This document shows, in pieces, positions 26,150 through 38,468 of a DNA stretch of 64,000 nucleotides. The notes under the pieces are model-generated. The model was not told where the DNA came from. It did no database searches and saw only the letters and a list, made by a program, of their open reading frames with translations. The stretch's first letter is position 1. Every line of letters starts with the position of its first letter. Source of the stretch: Protopterus annectens (Eukaryota; Chordata; Ceratodontiformes; Protopteridae); contig NC_056744.1 in the NCBI RefSeq assembly GCF_019279795.1, positions 1,507,198,838 through 1,507,262,837 on the forward strand, in the 5' to 3' direction. A program made the translations under genes and the position numbers.

Positions 26150-28905
26150 CCTGTCAAGCAGAAATGATCCCAGGGGTGAATTTCCTATTACTCATCCAAT
26201 CATCAAGATTTTTCTTGAATAGTGTTAATGAGGAGCTCTGTTTGACAAAGATAGGTAGTCTGTTCCAGAGTATGGGAAGTCTCTGGGACAGGAATCTATC
26301 CCTCCAGCATGTTCTGTTTATTGTGGTAACAAGGTTTAGGTCCCTAGAGCGTGTAGCTCGGAGGGATTGAGATTTCTTTAAGTGGAGCATGTCCAACAGC
26401 TCTGGGTTTGACATAGCTTTGTATGTTAGGCAGAGATTGCCTCTGAGTAGGCGATATGCAACGGAGTAAAGCTGGAGTTTTGTGAGTCTGTCTGCGGAAG
26501 GCATCTGTTTGAGGCCAGTAATCCTCTTTGTGAGGTATTTTTGCAGCCTTTCCAGTTGTTGTAGATGTCTTGTGAGGTACATACTAAAAGGGACGTTGTA
26601 CTCTATAATGGGTCTAATGAGTGATGAGTAGAGGGGAACAATTACCTCTTTTTTGTGGATGAGAAACCTTTTGTGATGAGGTGTGCCATGTAGAAGGATT
26701 TCCTGACCACTGTGGCGATGTGATTATCAAAGAAGAGACTACTGTCCACCTGTGTCCCAAGGTCTCATCTCACTTTTGGTGTTAAGTAGACTACTGCCTA
26801 TGTGGTAGTTCATGGGTACATTGTTTTTACCAAAGGGGATGACAATGCACTTTTTGGCATTGAGCTTGAGACCATGTCTTTGACACCAGGCATCTGTCTC
26901 AGTGAGACCCTTTTGTAGGATGTCCACATCATTAGGAGTTTCAATTATGGCTCCTAGTTTGCAGTTATCTGCGAATTTAGTTAGACAAAGACCTTCTGTG
27001 TTAGCCTGTACTTCAGAGAAGTAGATACCAAACAGGAGAGGACCTAGGACTGAACCCTGTGGTACTCCACTTGTCACTGGTCTGAAGTCTGATTTGGAGT
27101 CTGCTACTTTCACGGTGTGGGTTCTGTCAGTAAGCCAGCTGGCAACCCATCTTGTGACATAGGGATTTATACCTATTTTAGTGAGTTTATCTATAATTCC
27201 AGAGTGGGGGATGGTGTTGAATGCCTTGGCGAGATCTAGATAGGCTATGTGAACCACCTTACCCTCGTCTATGGCTTTGGTGACTACTTCAAAGAAGTCT
27301 ATTAGGTTTAGGAGACATGATCTGCCTTTTACAAACCCAAACTGTATGCCAGGTTTCCGAAGTTTGGAGATCTCAATGTCTTTGTGTGATTCCATGATGA
27401 TGCATTCGGGCCTTGCAGACTAGGCTCATCAGGAGCTAATCAGGCAGTAGTTCGGGGTCTATTGTGGCCCATGAGTGGGATAACTGTCATGATACCATTC
27501 AATGGGCACAAAGCCTGAGGTGAGGCTATGATTGAACATGGTACTTAGATGGGGTGCCAGTTCATTCTGTAGTTCATGTAGAGCAGCCTGGGATGTTGCC
27601 AGGTCCCCATGGATGCTGTGTTCTTGGCCTTTGGAGAGTGAAGTTTTACCTGTACAGCCATGATTACAGGAACTTTGCATTCTTCTGTTATAAAGATGGG
27701 CCCATTAGGGGTGAGAGGTAAAGTTAGCACTGAACCTATCTGTCAGGATGTTGGCAATATCAGTTAGTTCTGTATGTTTAGTGTCATTGTGCTGTAACTC
27801 AGAGCAGATCTGGTGACATATTGGATTTTTGACTATAGCAATGGGAATGCTTTGTGTGGTTGTCTCTTTAGAATCAGTGGAAATTTTGTTTTCCTTAACC
27901 AGCTTTGGAGAGTTTTATGAGGATCTCAGCTTCTTACTGAGGTTGACCAGGGTTCCTGGTCGTAAGTTTACTCTTTTTTGCAACAGTTTTGCTTTCTTCT
28001 GTTGCTAGGTTGTTTATGTCCAGAAGACCACCAGATTGGCTTCCTTTTTTGAGGATAGCATCTTGGTTCCGTTAGGGATAGCATGATCCATGCACTCATG
28101 TAAGTGCTTATAAAGTGCATTTGTGTGGGGATTCAGCAGTCGCACCTCTATTGTCCATCTGCATGGGTGTAGGTGAAGTTTGCCACTTCTGTCTTAAGAA
28201 GGCGTGAAGTTGGCTTTGGAGAATTACAGTTGTTTTCCTAATGGGGGTGGGAAGGCGGGATGTGGATGTCTGGGGTGATTGGCTTACGTGGTGGGATCTG
28301 ACCCGACGAGGCTGACCTCTAGTGTGGAACACCGGTCACCCATGTTGGTGATGACCAGGTCTAGGATATTGCTGCCGTGGTGAAAGTATGGATAAGTTGA
28401 TCCAAAGCATTGGAACTGATGATTTCCAGAAAGCGTTGAACAAAGAGTTGGTACATGAGTAGTTTTCCCAGTTAATGGTGGGGTAGTTGAAATCACCCAT
28501 TATTATTAGAGTGTTGGGTTGTACCTTAATATTTTCAGTGTATCAAAGAAAGAGGGTAGAATCCTGGGGAGGGCATGGTGGGGGTTTGTAGCAAGCTACA
28601 ATCCCCTGGATTGCTGTTTTGCCCAAGAGTTAGTTGAACTTAGATAATCTCGGATGCATTATGCTGAGCAACTAGCTTGGAGGTGTGGATATCCTTAATG
28701 AATATGGACACACCTCCACCTTTAGTGTTCAGTCCTGGTTTGGTGGCTGAAAGAGGCAGGAAGGTATGAATTATAGCCTGGTAATGCAAGGGTGCTCTCT
28801 GGAGCTTTGAACAAGTCTCTGTCACAGATGTCAATATTCTCCATTTTAAGTGCCTCAGTGAGTGCATTTTGAGGTTTGAGACTTCTAGCATTGAGTAGCA
28901 TTACC
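26150..28905 (-). pseudogene. CR1-like ORF2 (endonuclease-RT), broken (copy 3)
   Basis: The endonuclease is frameshifted (28891-28640 gives G-G-G-V-S-I-F-I-K-D-I-H-T-S; N-I-L-D-L-V-I-T-N near 28370). The RT is open from 27395 to 26739 and shows F-V-K-G-R-S, Y-L-D-L-A-K-A-F-N-T-I-P, V-P-Q-G-S-V-L-G-P-L-L-F-G and K-F-A-D-N-C-K-L. The second catalytic aspartate of the usual x-A-D-D is Asn here, so this RT should be inactive. The C-terminal part (26582-26154) has L-E-R-L-Q-K-Y-L-T-K-R-I and ends in F-K-K-N-L-D-D-W-M. Confidence 0.9.
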
Positions 28906-28930
28906 CTCAGATTTTGCTTGCTTGTACCTG

Positions 28931-29892
28931 TTATGGTGGTGAATTTGACATTTGAACCTTGCCTAAAAAAGGCACTATAGGGGTGGCAAGAGCCTTTGCC
29001 AGTATCCGGAATCCCAAGGGCGACAGGTGCAGGCTATCTCTGGCAAAGCAGCATGGTCTGTCGATCATGTCATCCCAGGCAGACAGATACTGGATTCCCT
29101 TAGAATGACACCAGAAGCTTAGCCAATTGTTAAAGTCAATCATTTTGTCCTTGTACTGTAGTGTCATTCTGGGTGATGGCAGGATGATACTCAGGGCTAG
29201 GATCATACCGGCCTGGGCTACAAGATCGGAGAGCTCCTCCATGTCTCTTTTCATGTAGTCCAGGGAGGCATGTCTCAGGTCATTCACACCAACATGGACA
29301 ATGACAGAGTCATATTTGTACTTGTTGTGGAGTGACCTGAGTGCGGGATTATGTGGCAGATCCTGGCACCTGACAGGCAGCTGGGTAACTTTTCCTTGTT
29401 TAGTCTGGTGAGTGGAACATCAGTGTGCCTGACTATAGAGTCACCTATGACTAGAGTGTTGGGTTTTGCCTTATGGGCTGTAGTTGAGTGGCACACTGAG
29501 TATGTGGGCTATTTTCATTTGGGGGTTGGGGGGTAGAGGTTGCTTGCATTTGTGCCTTGTAGGGCTCTGTTGTTTAGGCAGATTTGTATTGAGAGCCTCC
29601 GCGAATGTAGGTGTGTGTTTTGTGCTTCTGTGTGTGTTGTTTTGGTGGTGTAGGTTTTGAGGGACTATGTGATGAGTGTGGTGCAGTGCAAGTGTTTACC
29701 TTCTCCTCTTGACTGTCTAGGCCAGTCTTTGGTGAAGAGAGCTTTGCTTCCAGTTTGGCTTTTAATGCATTTCCCTAGGTCGTAGTGTTGGGTGGTAGGA
29801 GGAGAGGGTTGTCTGTGTACATGAGGCAATTGCTGTATTGTCCCAAGATGCCCAGATTCATCAGAAAACACCAGAAGCTGACCTTTAGTCAT
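28931..29892 (-). pseudogene. CR1-like ORF1 with SGNH-esterase motifs (copy 3)
   Basis: ATG at 29892 opens M-T-K-G-Q-L-L-V-F-S-D-E-S-G. After frame changes, V-I-G-D-S-I-V-R-H-T-D-V appears in the segment 29496-29284, then M-N-D-L-R-H-A-S (the N-D of the G-x-N-D block) opens 29287-28931. That last segment ends with R-D-S-L-H-L-S-P-L-G-F. The catalytic block reads D-S-L-H instead of D-G-L-H, but the Asp and His are kept. Length and order match copy 2, which confirms the gene model. The role in retrotransposition is presumably as the RNA-bound ORF1 protein. Confidence 0.8.
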
Positions 29893-29904
29893 GCCTGAAT
29901 AGGT

Positions 29905-31015
29905 GCTTATTTATTAAGTACTAAAAACTGTTTTCCTCTAGACAAGTGAGGAAAGTTGAGTACTGTAGTAATTTGTAACTTATTTAGTGCTTACAATGAG
30001 TTCTGAACAAGTGCTGAGTTCAAAGAAACAGATGAGTGCTAAAACTAAAAAACTGGCTAGTTGCAAGGGAAGTTTTGAAGAAAAGACTTTTTGGCGCCAG
30101 GAATAGTTTAACCCCAGTTAAGTAGGGGGGGGGCTTAGGAGCTCACAAACAGTCCTGGACACAGCAAATCCGCATCTGACCTGTCACAGGAAAAGGGGGG
30201 AAGCAAGCTTAGAATTTTTTTTTCCAGCAAAGTGGAAATGGAGAAAGCTGGAACAGAAGTTAATTCAACGTTAAGAATCTGAGTGGGTTGCTCTTCACAA
30301 ATGTTCTCTATTAGATTGAGTGAACTAATGACACTAGACTGGGAGGAGTGTTACAGATCAAATATACAGTATGGGCGGGCAACAGAAAAGCCACCAAGTA
30401 TAAGAACACACAACACTAGGGAGGGTGGGTAGGAAAAATTAAATTACAGTTCCTAGCTGTAGCCACTAAATGAAAGTTTTAAACAGATCAAGGAGCAGAC
30501 TCGAGAATGCTTTTAACTGTAACAGACAAAAATGCACTGAAAAGCTTGGATAGAGCACTCACAAACAGAAAATACAAATCTCAGTATAAAAAGCAGTTTA
30601 CAGTTAAGTAATTTTAAAACCGTATAAAACAGTACATAAATGCAGTGAAACAAAAAAAAGCTTTATAACAGTGCAAAAATATAGTAGAGCAACTGTATAG
30701 CACAATTATAAGCATTTCAGAAGTGCAGTTCAGTGAAATAAGTGTAAGAAATAACTTAGCCTGCTTTTGGAATCTTAAGGAATTTCCACTTATGCAATAC
30801 AATCCAGAGCCTGACAATACAAGCAGAACCTTTATAAGACACAGGGTTTATATAGCAGTAAGAATGGAGGAGTTGGAAGATCAGATTACTACTCAGTCCC
30901 TGCTATTACCCAATCACTAGTACTACAGAAGTTCAGGAGGCCTTGTTACTCTCAATAATAATGAAGACAATCAGCAAAATGGCTGCCAGAAACACATGAA
31001 ACTCAAACAAAATAC
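29905..31015. other. probable 5' flank/UTR of CR1 copy 3, no gene seen
   Basis: Directly upstream of the minus-strand ORF1 start. It contains several GCACT/AGTGC words like the 5' flank of copy 2 but no clear long similarity to it. The 5' boundary of the LINE cannot be placed. Confidence 0.4.
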
Positions 31016-31017
31016 CA

Positions 31018-31290
31018 TTTTGTTATTTATTTATTATTTATTTGAAGTTTGTTTGCCAGGATGGTCCATTGGGCGAATGAGCCCATTTTCAATGGAGTCC
31101 TGGGGAGAAAAGCTCTATAGATACAATATATAAAATAAGAGTTTGTTAAAGTACAAGAAGAATACATATAAGCCAAAGTAAATGTTAATACAACTAGAAG
31201 ACAAAGCAGAACAATATGTAACAATTCATATGAGTTTACAATTTTTAGTGTCTATCTCAGTACAGTGAGGATCGGGAAGTTACCCTTTCC
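31018..31290 (-). mobile_element. L2-like LINE 3' end (fragment)
   Basis: The minus strand ends in an AAATAATAAATAAATA tail and carries GAGCTTTTCTCCCC, then GGACTCCATTGAAAATGGGC, the 3' UTR signature shared with 23394-23920, 46490-46830 and 56930-57012. No coding part is visible. Confidence 0.7.
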
Positions 31291-31588
31291 TCACTATAGT
31301 GCGATCATGGAGTTGGTATACATAATTGCAGGGGTGGGGGGGAGGGGGGGAAAGAGGACATATGGACTTTGAAACTGGAAGTCTGGTTTTTGTGTCGTCC
31401 CTGTTTCTGATGTTCGATATTTTGGCAGAATGTTGTTTTGTCTTCGCAGTTTTAGTTTTCTTTGATAGGAATTCAGTTTGCAGTCAAGATTTTGATGGTA
31501 AACCATATATCGATATACTGAGAGAGAGAGAATATGTAGCTATCCAAATATACATATGGCTAGATAAATCGTAGATCTAAATCTGTTG

Positions 31589-31591
<3 letters not shown>

Positions 31592-31682
<91 letters not shown>
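31592..31682. repeat. (TG)n microsatellite
   Basis: About 91 bp of TG with a single TTG interruption near 31648. Confidence 0.98.
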
Positions 31683-31683
<1 letters not shown>

Positions 31684-32024
31684 ATTGATGTATACATCCA
31701 GCAGTACATGTGTACAAATATATACACTGCCTAAAGCCGGTTTATATATGCATGTAGATGTAACATAGATATGGTGATATGGTGCTTCGTGTTAGGTGAG
31801 ATGTGTGGCCTTTCAGCTGTCCCTGCATTTGCATTATGAGCAGGATTTACAATCACATTTTTGCCATCTCCCTTGTACATTTTTAATTATTCCTTATTAA
31901 AAAAAATCAATGTTTATAACTGGTCACTAATACCACTCATTTGAATTTCATACTTATGCCAACATCAATCTCACCAATAATAACACATTTGTTAATGCAA
32001 CTATAAGGGAACAATGGTAATATA

Positions 32025-32540
32025 GGTTCATATGTAAATACTAGGATAGCTGCCTTTGCTGGCCATAATGTGCCTAGCTAATTTTACTTTGATTGAATTA
32101 GCCGATCCCATTTGGTGTTGGATTGCCCTTACCCATCCCCTAATGAGAAATCATTTGACCAAACCATATGTAATTTTAGGGGACCTATGCATGGAATAAA
32201 GCATTTAGAAGCAGCTTCTGTCCATTACTAGCAGAGTGAGTAGTATGGGGGTAAACTATCTATTACACATCAATATATCCTGGTCCTGAATATGGACACA
32301 GCTGCACTTTGCTTTATGTGAATGGGTAGTCAGTTCCACAGCAGAGGTACCCTGTTCCAGATATTTATCATTCTTCTGAGGTCAAAGAAGAGGTTTAGAC
32401 CACTGGACCAAGTATTTTTGATGCCTTTTCACTTGCAGATATGCAGTGGGTTCATTAAGATTGGGTCACTAGATGACTTGTATGCCAGATAAATCATCTT
32501 TTAGCAGTTTGTCAAAGGCAGCATCTGTCAGATTCTCATA
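32025..32540 (-). mobile_element. diverged CR1-like LINE 3' fragment
   Basis: In reverse complement, the segment near 32385-32330 reads W-N-R-V-P-L-L-W-N and L-P-I-H-I-K-Q-S-A-A-V, matching L-P-I-L-W-N-R-L-P-I-F-V-K-Q-S-S-S of copy 3. The low-coordinate end has an ATAGGTTCATATG tail like the CR1 octamer tail and TACTAGGATAGCTGCC like the 3' UTR. Stops interrupt it throughout. It is an older relative of the copies at 26 and 55 kb. Confidence 0.7.
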
Positions 32541-32897
32541 GTTTGTGTGTTCGTAAATGATTTGAGATGAAATAATTTGGACTACATAAAGTGACTGACA
32601 TGGTGAATCTGTCTGAGTATGTCTCACATGCCAGTATGAGCCTAGCATTGAGCAGCATTCTACTTCTGCAACAATAATGCTGAGATATGAAAAAAGATGA
32701 TAGAGATGTATGGGTGTATGTGGCTATGCATATATGCCAGTGTGAGGTATGTGATACCTTCCCCAAGCCATGCTGTGTGGGGGGTGTCAGTGCAGCAGGC
32801 ATGCTGCAATTATTGGGGTGGGACCACACCATTATAATTGAAGCAGTGTTTTGTGGGAGGAGGTAAAGCAACACACTTCAGGGGGTTGGTGTTTTTG

Positions 32898-33035
<138 letters not shown>

Positions 33036-33229
33036 GTGTTTTAGCATGTACTCAGAGTCTGTATGCAAGTGTCTTTAATTATTGCATGTATGGAGTAACC
33101 CCTTGTGAAGTGACCTTGCTTTATTGGAAATGCTGCATATCTGCAAGTCAAATGGTACATGGGTTATTTGCTGTAAAGATCTTAACCTGGCATTTGACAT
33201 TAATAGAACCTGCTGTAGGGACAGTTTTG

Positions 33230-33475
33230 TCTTCTAGTGGTTACCACACCTTTAGAACAGACTCACACTTCATGTCAAAAAGAGTACCTCATTGGCCCTC
33301 TTCAAACACAGTCTGGACGTTTTGGGTGGGTAACCCTAACTGGACCAAGGGGTTCTAGCCATGTCCCTCATGGACAAGGGCAATAGGTGCTGATCATGGA
33401 AATAAGTGTAGAACATGGCAAGGCTACTAAGGGCCCTTGGCTCCTTAGCCAAGTAACTTCTTATGATCCTATGTA
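33230..33475 (+). mobile_element. CR1-like LINE 3' end (fragment)
   Basis: The plus strand reads W-P-S-S-N-T-V-W-T-F-W-V-G-N-P near 33293, resembling the final S-L-A-L-F-K-K-N-L-D-D-W-M-G-N of CR1 copies with frame wear. It is followed by a 3' UTR ending CTTATGATCCTATG at about 33460-33474, a variant of the CR1 octamer tail. Confidence 0.6.
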
Positions 33476-33534
33476 ATATGTTTTGAACTGGTTACATGTA
33501 GTGGCACACAGTTGGTTAGTTGAGATACAACAGC

Positions 33535-34976
33535 TTAAGGACTGACTTTATTCATACTACCTCGCGTCCTCAGTATCTTCAATTAGATGATGTAAGAGCA
33601 GTGAAAACCAGATCTTAATAGAACTCTTGTGGTATACTGAGCTATTATATCCAGTACTGGACAGCCACTTTGCAACTGCAGACTGACCTATTGCTATGGG
33701 AGTGATGGCCAACTGGTACACTTGAATCACTGCAGTGGATTTGCATGCATGGATGTGGACATAGTGACCTAACATAAGTTGATCTTGTAATAGTAGCCAT
33801 GTCTCATTGATTTCTACACAACTGGCTTTTTTTTTCATGGTTGTTAATGTATATGATCTACTCATATGTTGAATGATGGTCTAAGTACATATCCACACAT
33901 TTCTCAGGTGGAGTGATGATGTATTTCTATTTTAAATCAGAGTCTGAGCAAATCACATGTTTTCCCTTACACATGATCCAGTCTGATAATATTGTTTATT
34001 TCCTTTGAAGTGATGCCTATCTAAAGTTATCAGATAGCACAATTAGGACACCTGTGGGGGTCATGGCTATGTGTGAGAAAAACTGCCAACCCATTACCTT
34101 ATGTCAAACCTGTTCTTCCATTGTCTCTCTCAAAAATAAAGCAGATTCATTTACATAGGAGTCCCAAGGTCTGCAGCTGCCTTTCAGATGGAATCACTGA
34201 CATTTCCATACTATGCCTTTCCCTTCATATTGAAAACACTCTGGGTCATTGTTATTCAACTGCCCTCACACATTATGACTTCTGAAGTCATGCAGAGACA
34301 CAAGACTGTTGTGTTTCTTAAGTATGGAGCTGTCAACCCTGCACTTCAGAAGATATGTTGCTTTGTTCTCTTGTAATGTGATTTGCATCAAATACCTTCA
34401 CAGACATTCCTTTCAGTTTGAATCCTGTGCCCTCATGTTTGTTCATTAATATTTGTCACCTCCATGGGGCCCCTCCTCTGTACTTCACTTTTTTTGATGC
34501 AATGCTTACAAGGCATCATTCTCACATGCCTTAATGATAGTGCATGTTTGAAAAAAGAATGATAGCCAGTACACTGAATGTAATCATCTGCTTTCGTCCA
34601 CCCAACAGATTCATTTTATTTATTTAGGTTTTTAAATAGTGCTTGTTTTCAACATTATCCAAGGCTGTGACAACAGAATATACCGGGAGAACTCAAAATA
34701 AAAATATAGACCATTTGTTAAAAAAGGGATGTATGTATGTATCAGTACGACTCTAGCATGCACAGTGAGTGCAGTACTATAAACTGACCCTATAGGATGT
34801 ACAAGTCATTGGGGAATAAGAAATCGGTATGAGGAAGAGGGGAGGAAGGGAAAAGAGGGAAGGGCAAAGTATTCAACGAGAGAATTTAATACATAAACAA
34901 TTGTGAAAGACAACAGTTTCATTACATTTGACATTGACATCCCTTTGAATTCAGCAGAGTATTCACTAGCTGACTA
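33535..34976 (+). repeat. 1.45-kb direct repeat, left copy (R1)
   Basis: It begins TTAAGGACTGACTTTATTCA and ends ATTCACTAGCTGACTA, and aligns over its whole length with R2 at 43294-44772. R2 has an extra block of about 22 bp near 43370. Neither copy has the usual TG...CA ends of an LTR and no primer-binding site is seen after R1. A 3' UTR-like stretch (TTTTATTTATTTAGG near 34614) may be a LINE end carried inside. From about 34450 rightward R1 differs from R2 mainly by run-lengthening changes that look like consensus errors. Confidence 0.9.
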
Positions 34977-35032
34977 AGAATTTAAGGGGGTGGGTTTTTT
35001 TATTTTTTGGGTTTTAAGGGCATTTTTTTTTT

Positions 35033-35524
35033 TTAAACTTTAGATTTACCAGAAGCACTCTCTTTTGGTATCGAAGAGCACATAGATCTATAGCTAATAC
35101 TAACTCTAACAAAAACTATCCTAGATCAGTTATAGTTAGATTTCTATCATCTTTTGATAAAGAGATGGTTCTTAAATCTGCTTGGGCTAAAGCTCCTGTT
35201 AAGATTAATGAAACAACTGTGCGTTTTGACAATGACTATTCTTCCATGGTATTAGCTAAAAGAAAAGTTTTTCTGCCACTAATAAGGGAGCTTAAAAAAG
35301 CACAGTTTAAAACATACCTTCTGTTTCCTGCCAAGCTTAAAATCTTCCTTCCTGATGGTCCTAAAATTTTCGATGACTTAGACTCTGCTTTACTGTTTAT
35401 CAAAAAAAATAAGATTTTGGAAAAAATAGAAGAAATGGAATGGGCTAGTCCTTCGTTAAAGAGACTGGCAACTGAAACTTCGTGGAAGACTTCAGAGAAG
35501 AAGAAGAGACTAAAAAACAAATGA
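35033..35524 (+). pseudogene. L1-like ORF1, C-terminal RNA-binding half
   Basis: The frame is open from about 35033 to the stop at 35522-35524, but no start codon belongs at its left end. The peptide has Y-R-R-A-H-R-S, then P-R-S-V-I-V-R-F-L-S-S-F-D-K-E-M-V-L-K-S-A, then V-R-F-D-N-D-Y-S and L-L-F-P-A-K-L-K-I-F. This order is that of the L1 ORF1p RRM-like and C-terminal domains (R-A-H-R, the I-I-V-R-F block, Y-P-A-K-L). That protein coats L1 RNA as a trimer. The N-terminal coiled coil is absent, so the element is 5'-truncated, and the left flank is A/T run-rich and of doubtful quality. Confidence 0.85.
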
Positions 35525-35809
35525 TTTGTACTATGCTTTTTTTTTTCTCTCTCAACATTTTATTTTATTATTAATCTTTTTAAATATAGTTCCTGCATTT
35601 CCAAGAAGCAACAAATATTTTGGAAAAGATTTAATCAAAGTTATTCTCTGTGTGCAAAGAAATGTTTTGTTTCATAACTAGTCAAAATATCTGGTGATTT
35701 AATGGCAAGCTGTGATTTAACTTGTTTCTCTTTCTGAAGAGGAAAAATAAGGTCAGTAATTTGATACATTTTTTTCCTTTAAAAGTTTATATGTTCTTCA
35801 AATGCTATT

Positions 35810-37070
35810 CCTAATTATACTTTCTTGATTACACTGCTTATGCTTGTTTGTAAATAATCTGTCATGCTTTAACTAATAATAATTAGAACTAAATAATAGT
35901 AAATAATATGTTTTATTTTTAACTCTATTCATATAAACAGTAAGTAACATTCTATTGTATATACTTCTTATAGCTTTCTCTTACATTTTTTTATTTCTGC
36001 CTTACACCCTTTTACTTTCTACTCTCTTTTCTTTTCTTTATTAATATATAGAAATGCTTTTGATCATATAGACACAGTAAATAATAAGATTTGCATAGGA
36101 GTTGAGTTGGGACAAAAATGTTGAGTTTTGTTACTTATTAATAATTTTGGGCTTGATTTCACTTACATAGAGTCTGCAATAACCCGTAGAATGCATTTTG
36201 AAGGTTTTGTCATGTTTAGATGCATTTACACTGCTAAATGAATGTTTGTCACTAGTTTTTAATAAGTTTCCCGCCAAAATGTTAAGACAGACAATCTGGG
36301 ATGTGGGCTGTCTCATGCACAGTGTCCATGAGCTACTTCAAAAGCTTCAACTCTCAGAATTCTCACAGAGAAGCTGAAAGCAGCTAGTCTCACCTTTGAC
36401 CTAGATATCACACTGACACATCACAGATACAGGAATGACACTACCTAATTATACTTTCTTGATTACACTGCTTATGCTTGTTTGTAAATAATCTGGCATG
36501 CTTTAACTAATAATAATTAGAACTAAATAATAGTAAATAATATGTTTTATTCTTAAGTCTATTAATATAAACAGTAAGTAATATTCTATTGTATATATTT
36601 CTTATAGCTTTCTCTTACATTTTTTTATTTCTGCCTTACACCCTTTTACTTTCTACTCTCTTTTTCTTTTCTTTATTAATATATAGAAATACTTTTGATC
36701 ATATAGACACAGTAAATAATAAGATTCGCATAGGAGTTGAGTTGGGACAAAAATGTTGAGTTTTGTTACTTATTAATAATTTTGGGCTTGATTTCACTTA
36801 CATAGAGTCTGTAATAACCTGTAGAATGCATTGTGAAGGTTTTGTCATGTTTAGATGCATTTACACTGCTAAATGAATGTCTGTCACTAGTTTTTAATAA
36901 GTTTCCCGCCAAAATGTTAAGAGAGACAATCTGGGATGTGGGCTGTCTCATGCACAGTGTCCATGAGCTACTTCAAAAGCTTCAACTCTCAGAATTCTCA
37001 CAGAGAAGCTGAAAGCAGCTGGTCTCACCTTTGACCTAGATATCAAACTGACACATCACAGATATAGGAA
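35810..37070. repeat. 634-bp tandem duplication
   Basis: Unit 1 (35810-36443) and unit 2 (36444 to about 37070) are nearly identical, both starting CCTAATTATACTTTCTTGAT and ending in CACATCACAGATAYAGGAAT. Differences are a few percent single-base changes and one small indel, so the duplication is recent or the sequence was duplicated in assembly. The unit has no coding frame. It contains a TAGAAATACTTTTGATNATATA string also present in the L1 ORF2 at about 40168. Confidence 0.95.
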
Positions 37071-37346
37071 TAGCAGATTAATAATATGTGTTAAAAACCT
37101 ATGTCCCAAACATATACATTACTATAACTCATTTAATTCATCTGATTGACAAGCATAAATAATTTTATAACTCTATACTGGAAGAAATTGTCATGTGATA
37201 TATTTTAAAGCAGTAGTATAGCGTGTTTGTAAAATCTGGTTACTAAAATGTGTTTGCTGTGCATTATTTTGTATAAAGCAGACAGATTTATTGAAGGGAC
37301 AGCAATGTAAGATGGTGCTCAGTAAAGATACAACTCAGTGAGATCA

Positions 37347-37672
<326 letters not shown>

Positions 37673-38468
37673 GTTTCTGAGAATCTGCTTAACTATGAAT
37701 TATGTTTTATAACAATTTCTATGAATACAATATTTTATTCTATTGGCAATAATGAGTTTGAGTAAATGCTCATATACAAGCAATTCAAGGTTTTTTTTGG
37801 AAGCTGTTAACTGTATTTACATGACAGAAAATAGATGAATCCTAATATATGTAATGTCTGAATCATATTAGCCAAAGTTTTTGATTTAAATGAATGTTAG
37901 AACTTATTTTTCTCTCCTCTTGATTTCTAACATCAAGATTATTTGAATGCTATTTGAATACAAGTGTTTTATATTACATGGATGTATATAGTAGTATGAA
38001 CAGTTTTTAAAAAAAAAAAAGGTTTATTTTAGTTTATATGATGCTGTTTTACCAAATGTGTAGTCTTGTCTTGCTAGATAATTGAATTGAAAACTGTCAA
38101 CTTCAGTTAAATATAACTAGTATTAAATTGATAAGGTGGTAGCTGACGTACTGCTGCTTAGGGTAGGGGGTTAACTTGAGTGGTAAATACTACTCTAAGT
38201 TGGAGTTTACAACTCCAGGCTGGATGCAAGGTTTAATCCTTACATTATTTTCACTTGTTCATTAATGTTTGTATATAGTTTTGACATCCACAATATATTT
38301 TGTACATTCATTGTCACTACAAACAAAATTGAATCCTATATGAAATCCCATAAGAGATTCAATAAATACAGCTATATTTAAAGGTACACTTAAAGGAGGA
38401 GATGTAACATTACTTATCGTGTTATTTGTTATTTTGATCATAAGATTCTTAAGTTTTAAAAATGCCAA

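Larger units (their letters stand above)
26037..29892 (-). mobile_element. CR1-like LINE (copy 3), near full length
   Basis: Read from 29892 downward it has ORF1, ORF2 endonuclease, RT and C-terminal domain, then a short 3' UTR ending with the tail CCTATGAACCTATGAA at 26037-26058. It is the most complete copy in the window at about 3.85 kb. Frameshifts are spread through ORF1 and the endonuclease, while the RT palm is open over 218 codons. Downstream of the C-terminal W-M-S-N-R-K-F stop, the 3' UTR shares GCCNATAGCCTAGTACC with copy 4. Confidence 0.93.

Noticed and set aside
34073-34285. Conserved 70-76 codon frame in R1 and R2
   Set aside because: Conservation is explained by the recent duplication, and it has no recognisable motif or supporting start context.
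36045-36110. L1 ORF2 fragment inside the 634-bp tandem unit
   Set aside because: About 22 bases resemble the R-N-T-F-D segment of ORF2, but similarity stops on both sides, so it may be chance in AT-rich DNA.
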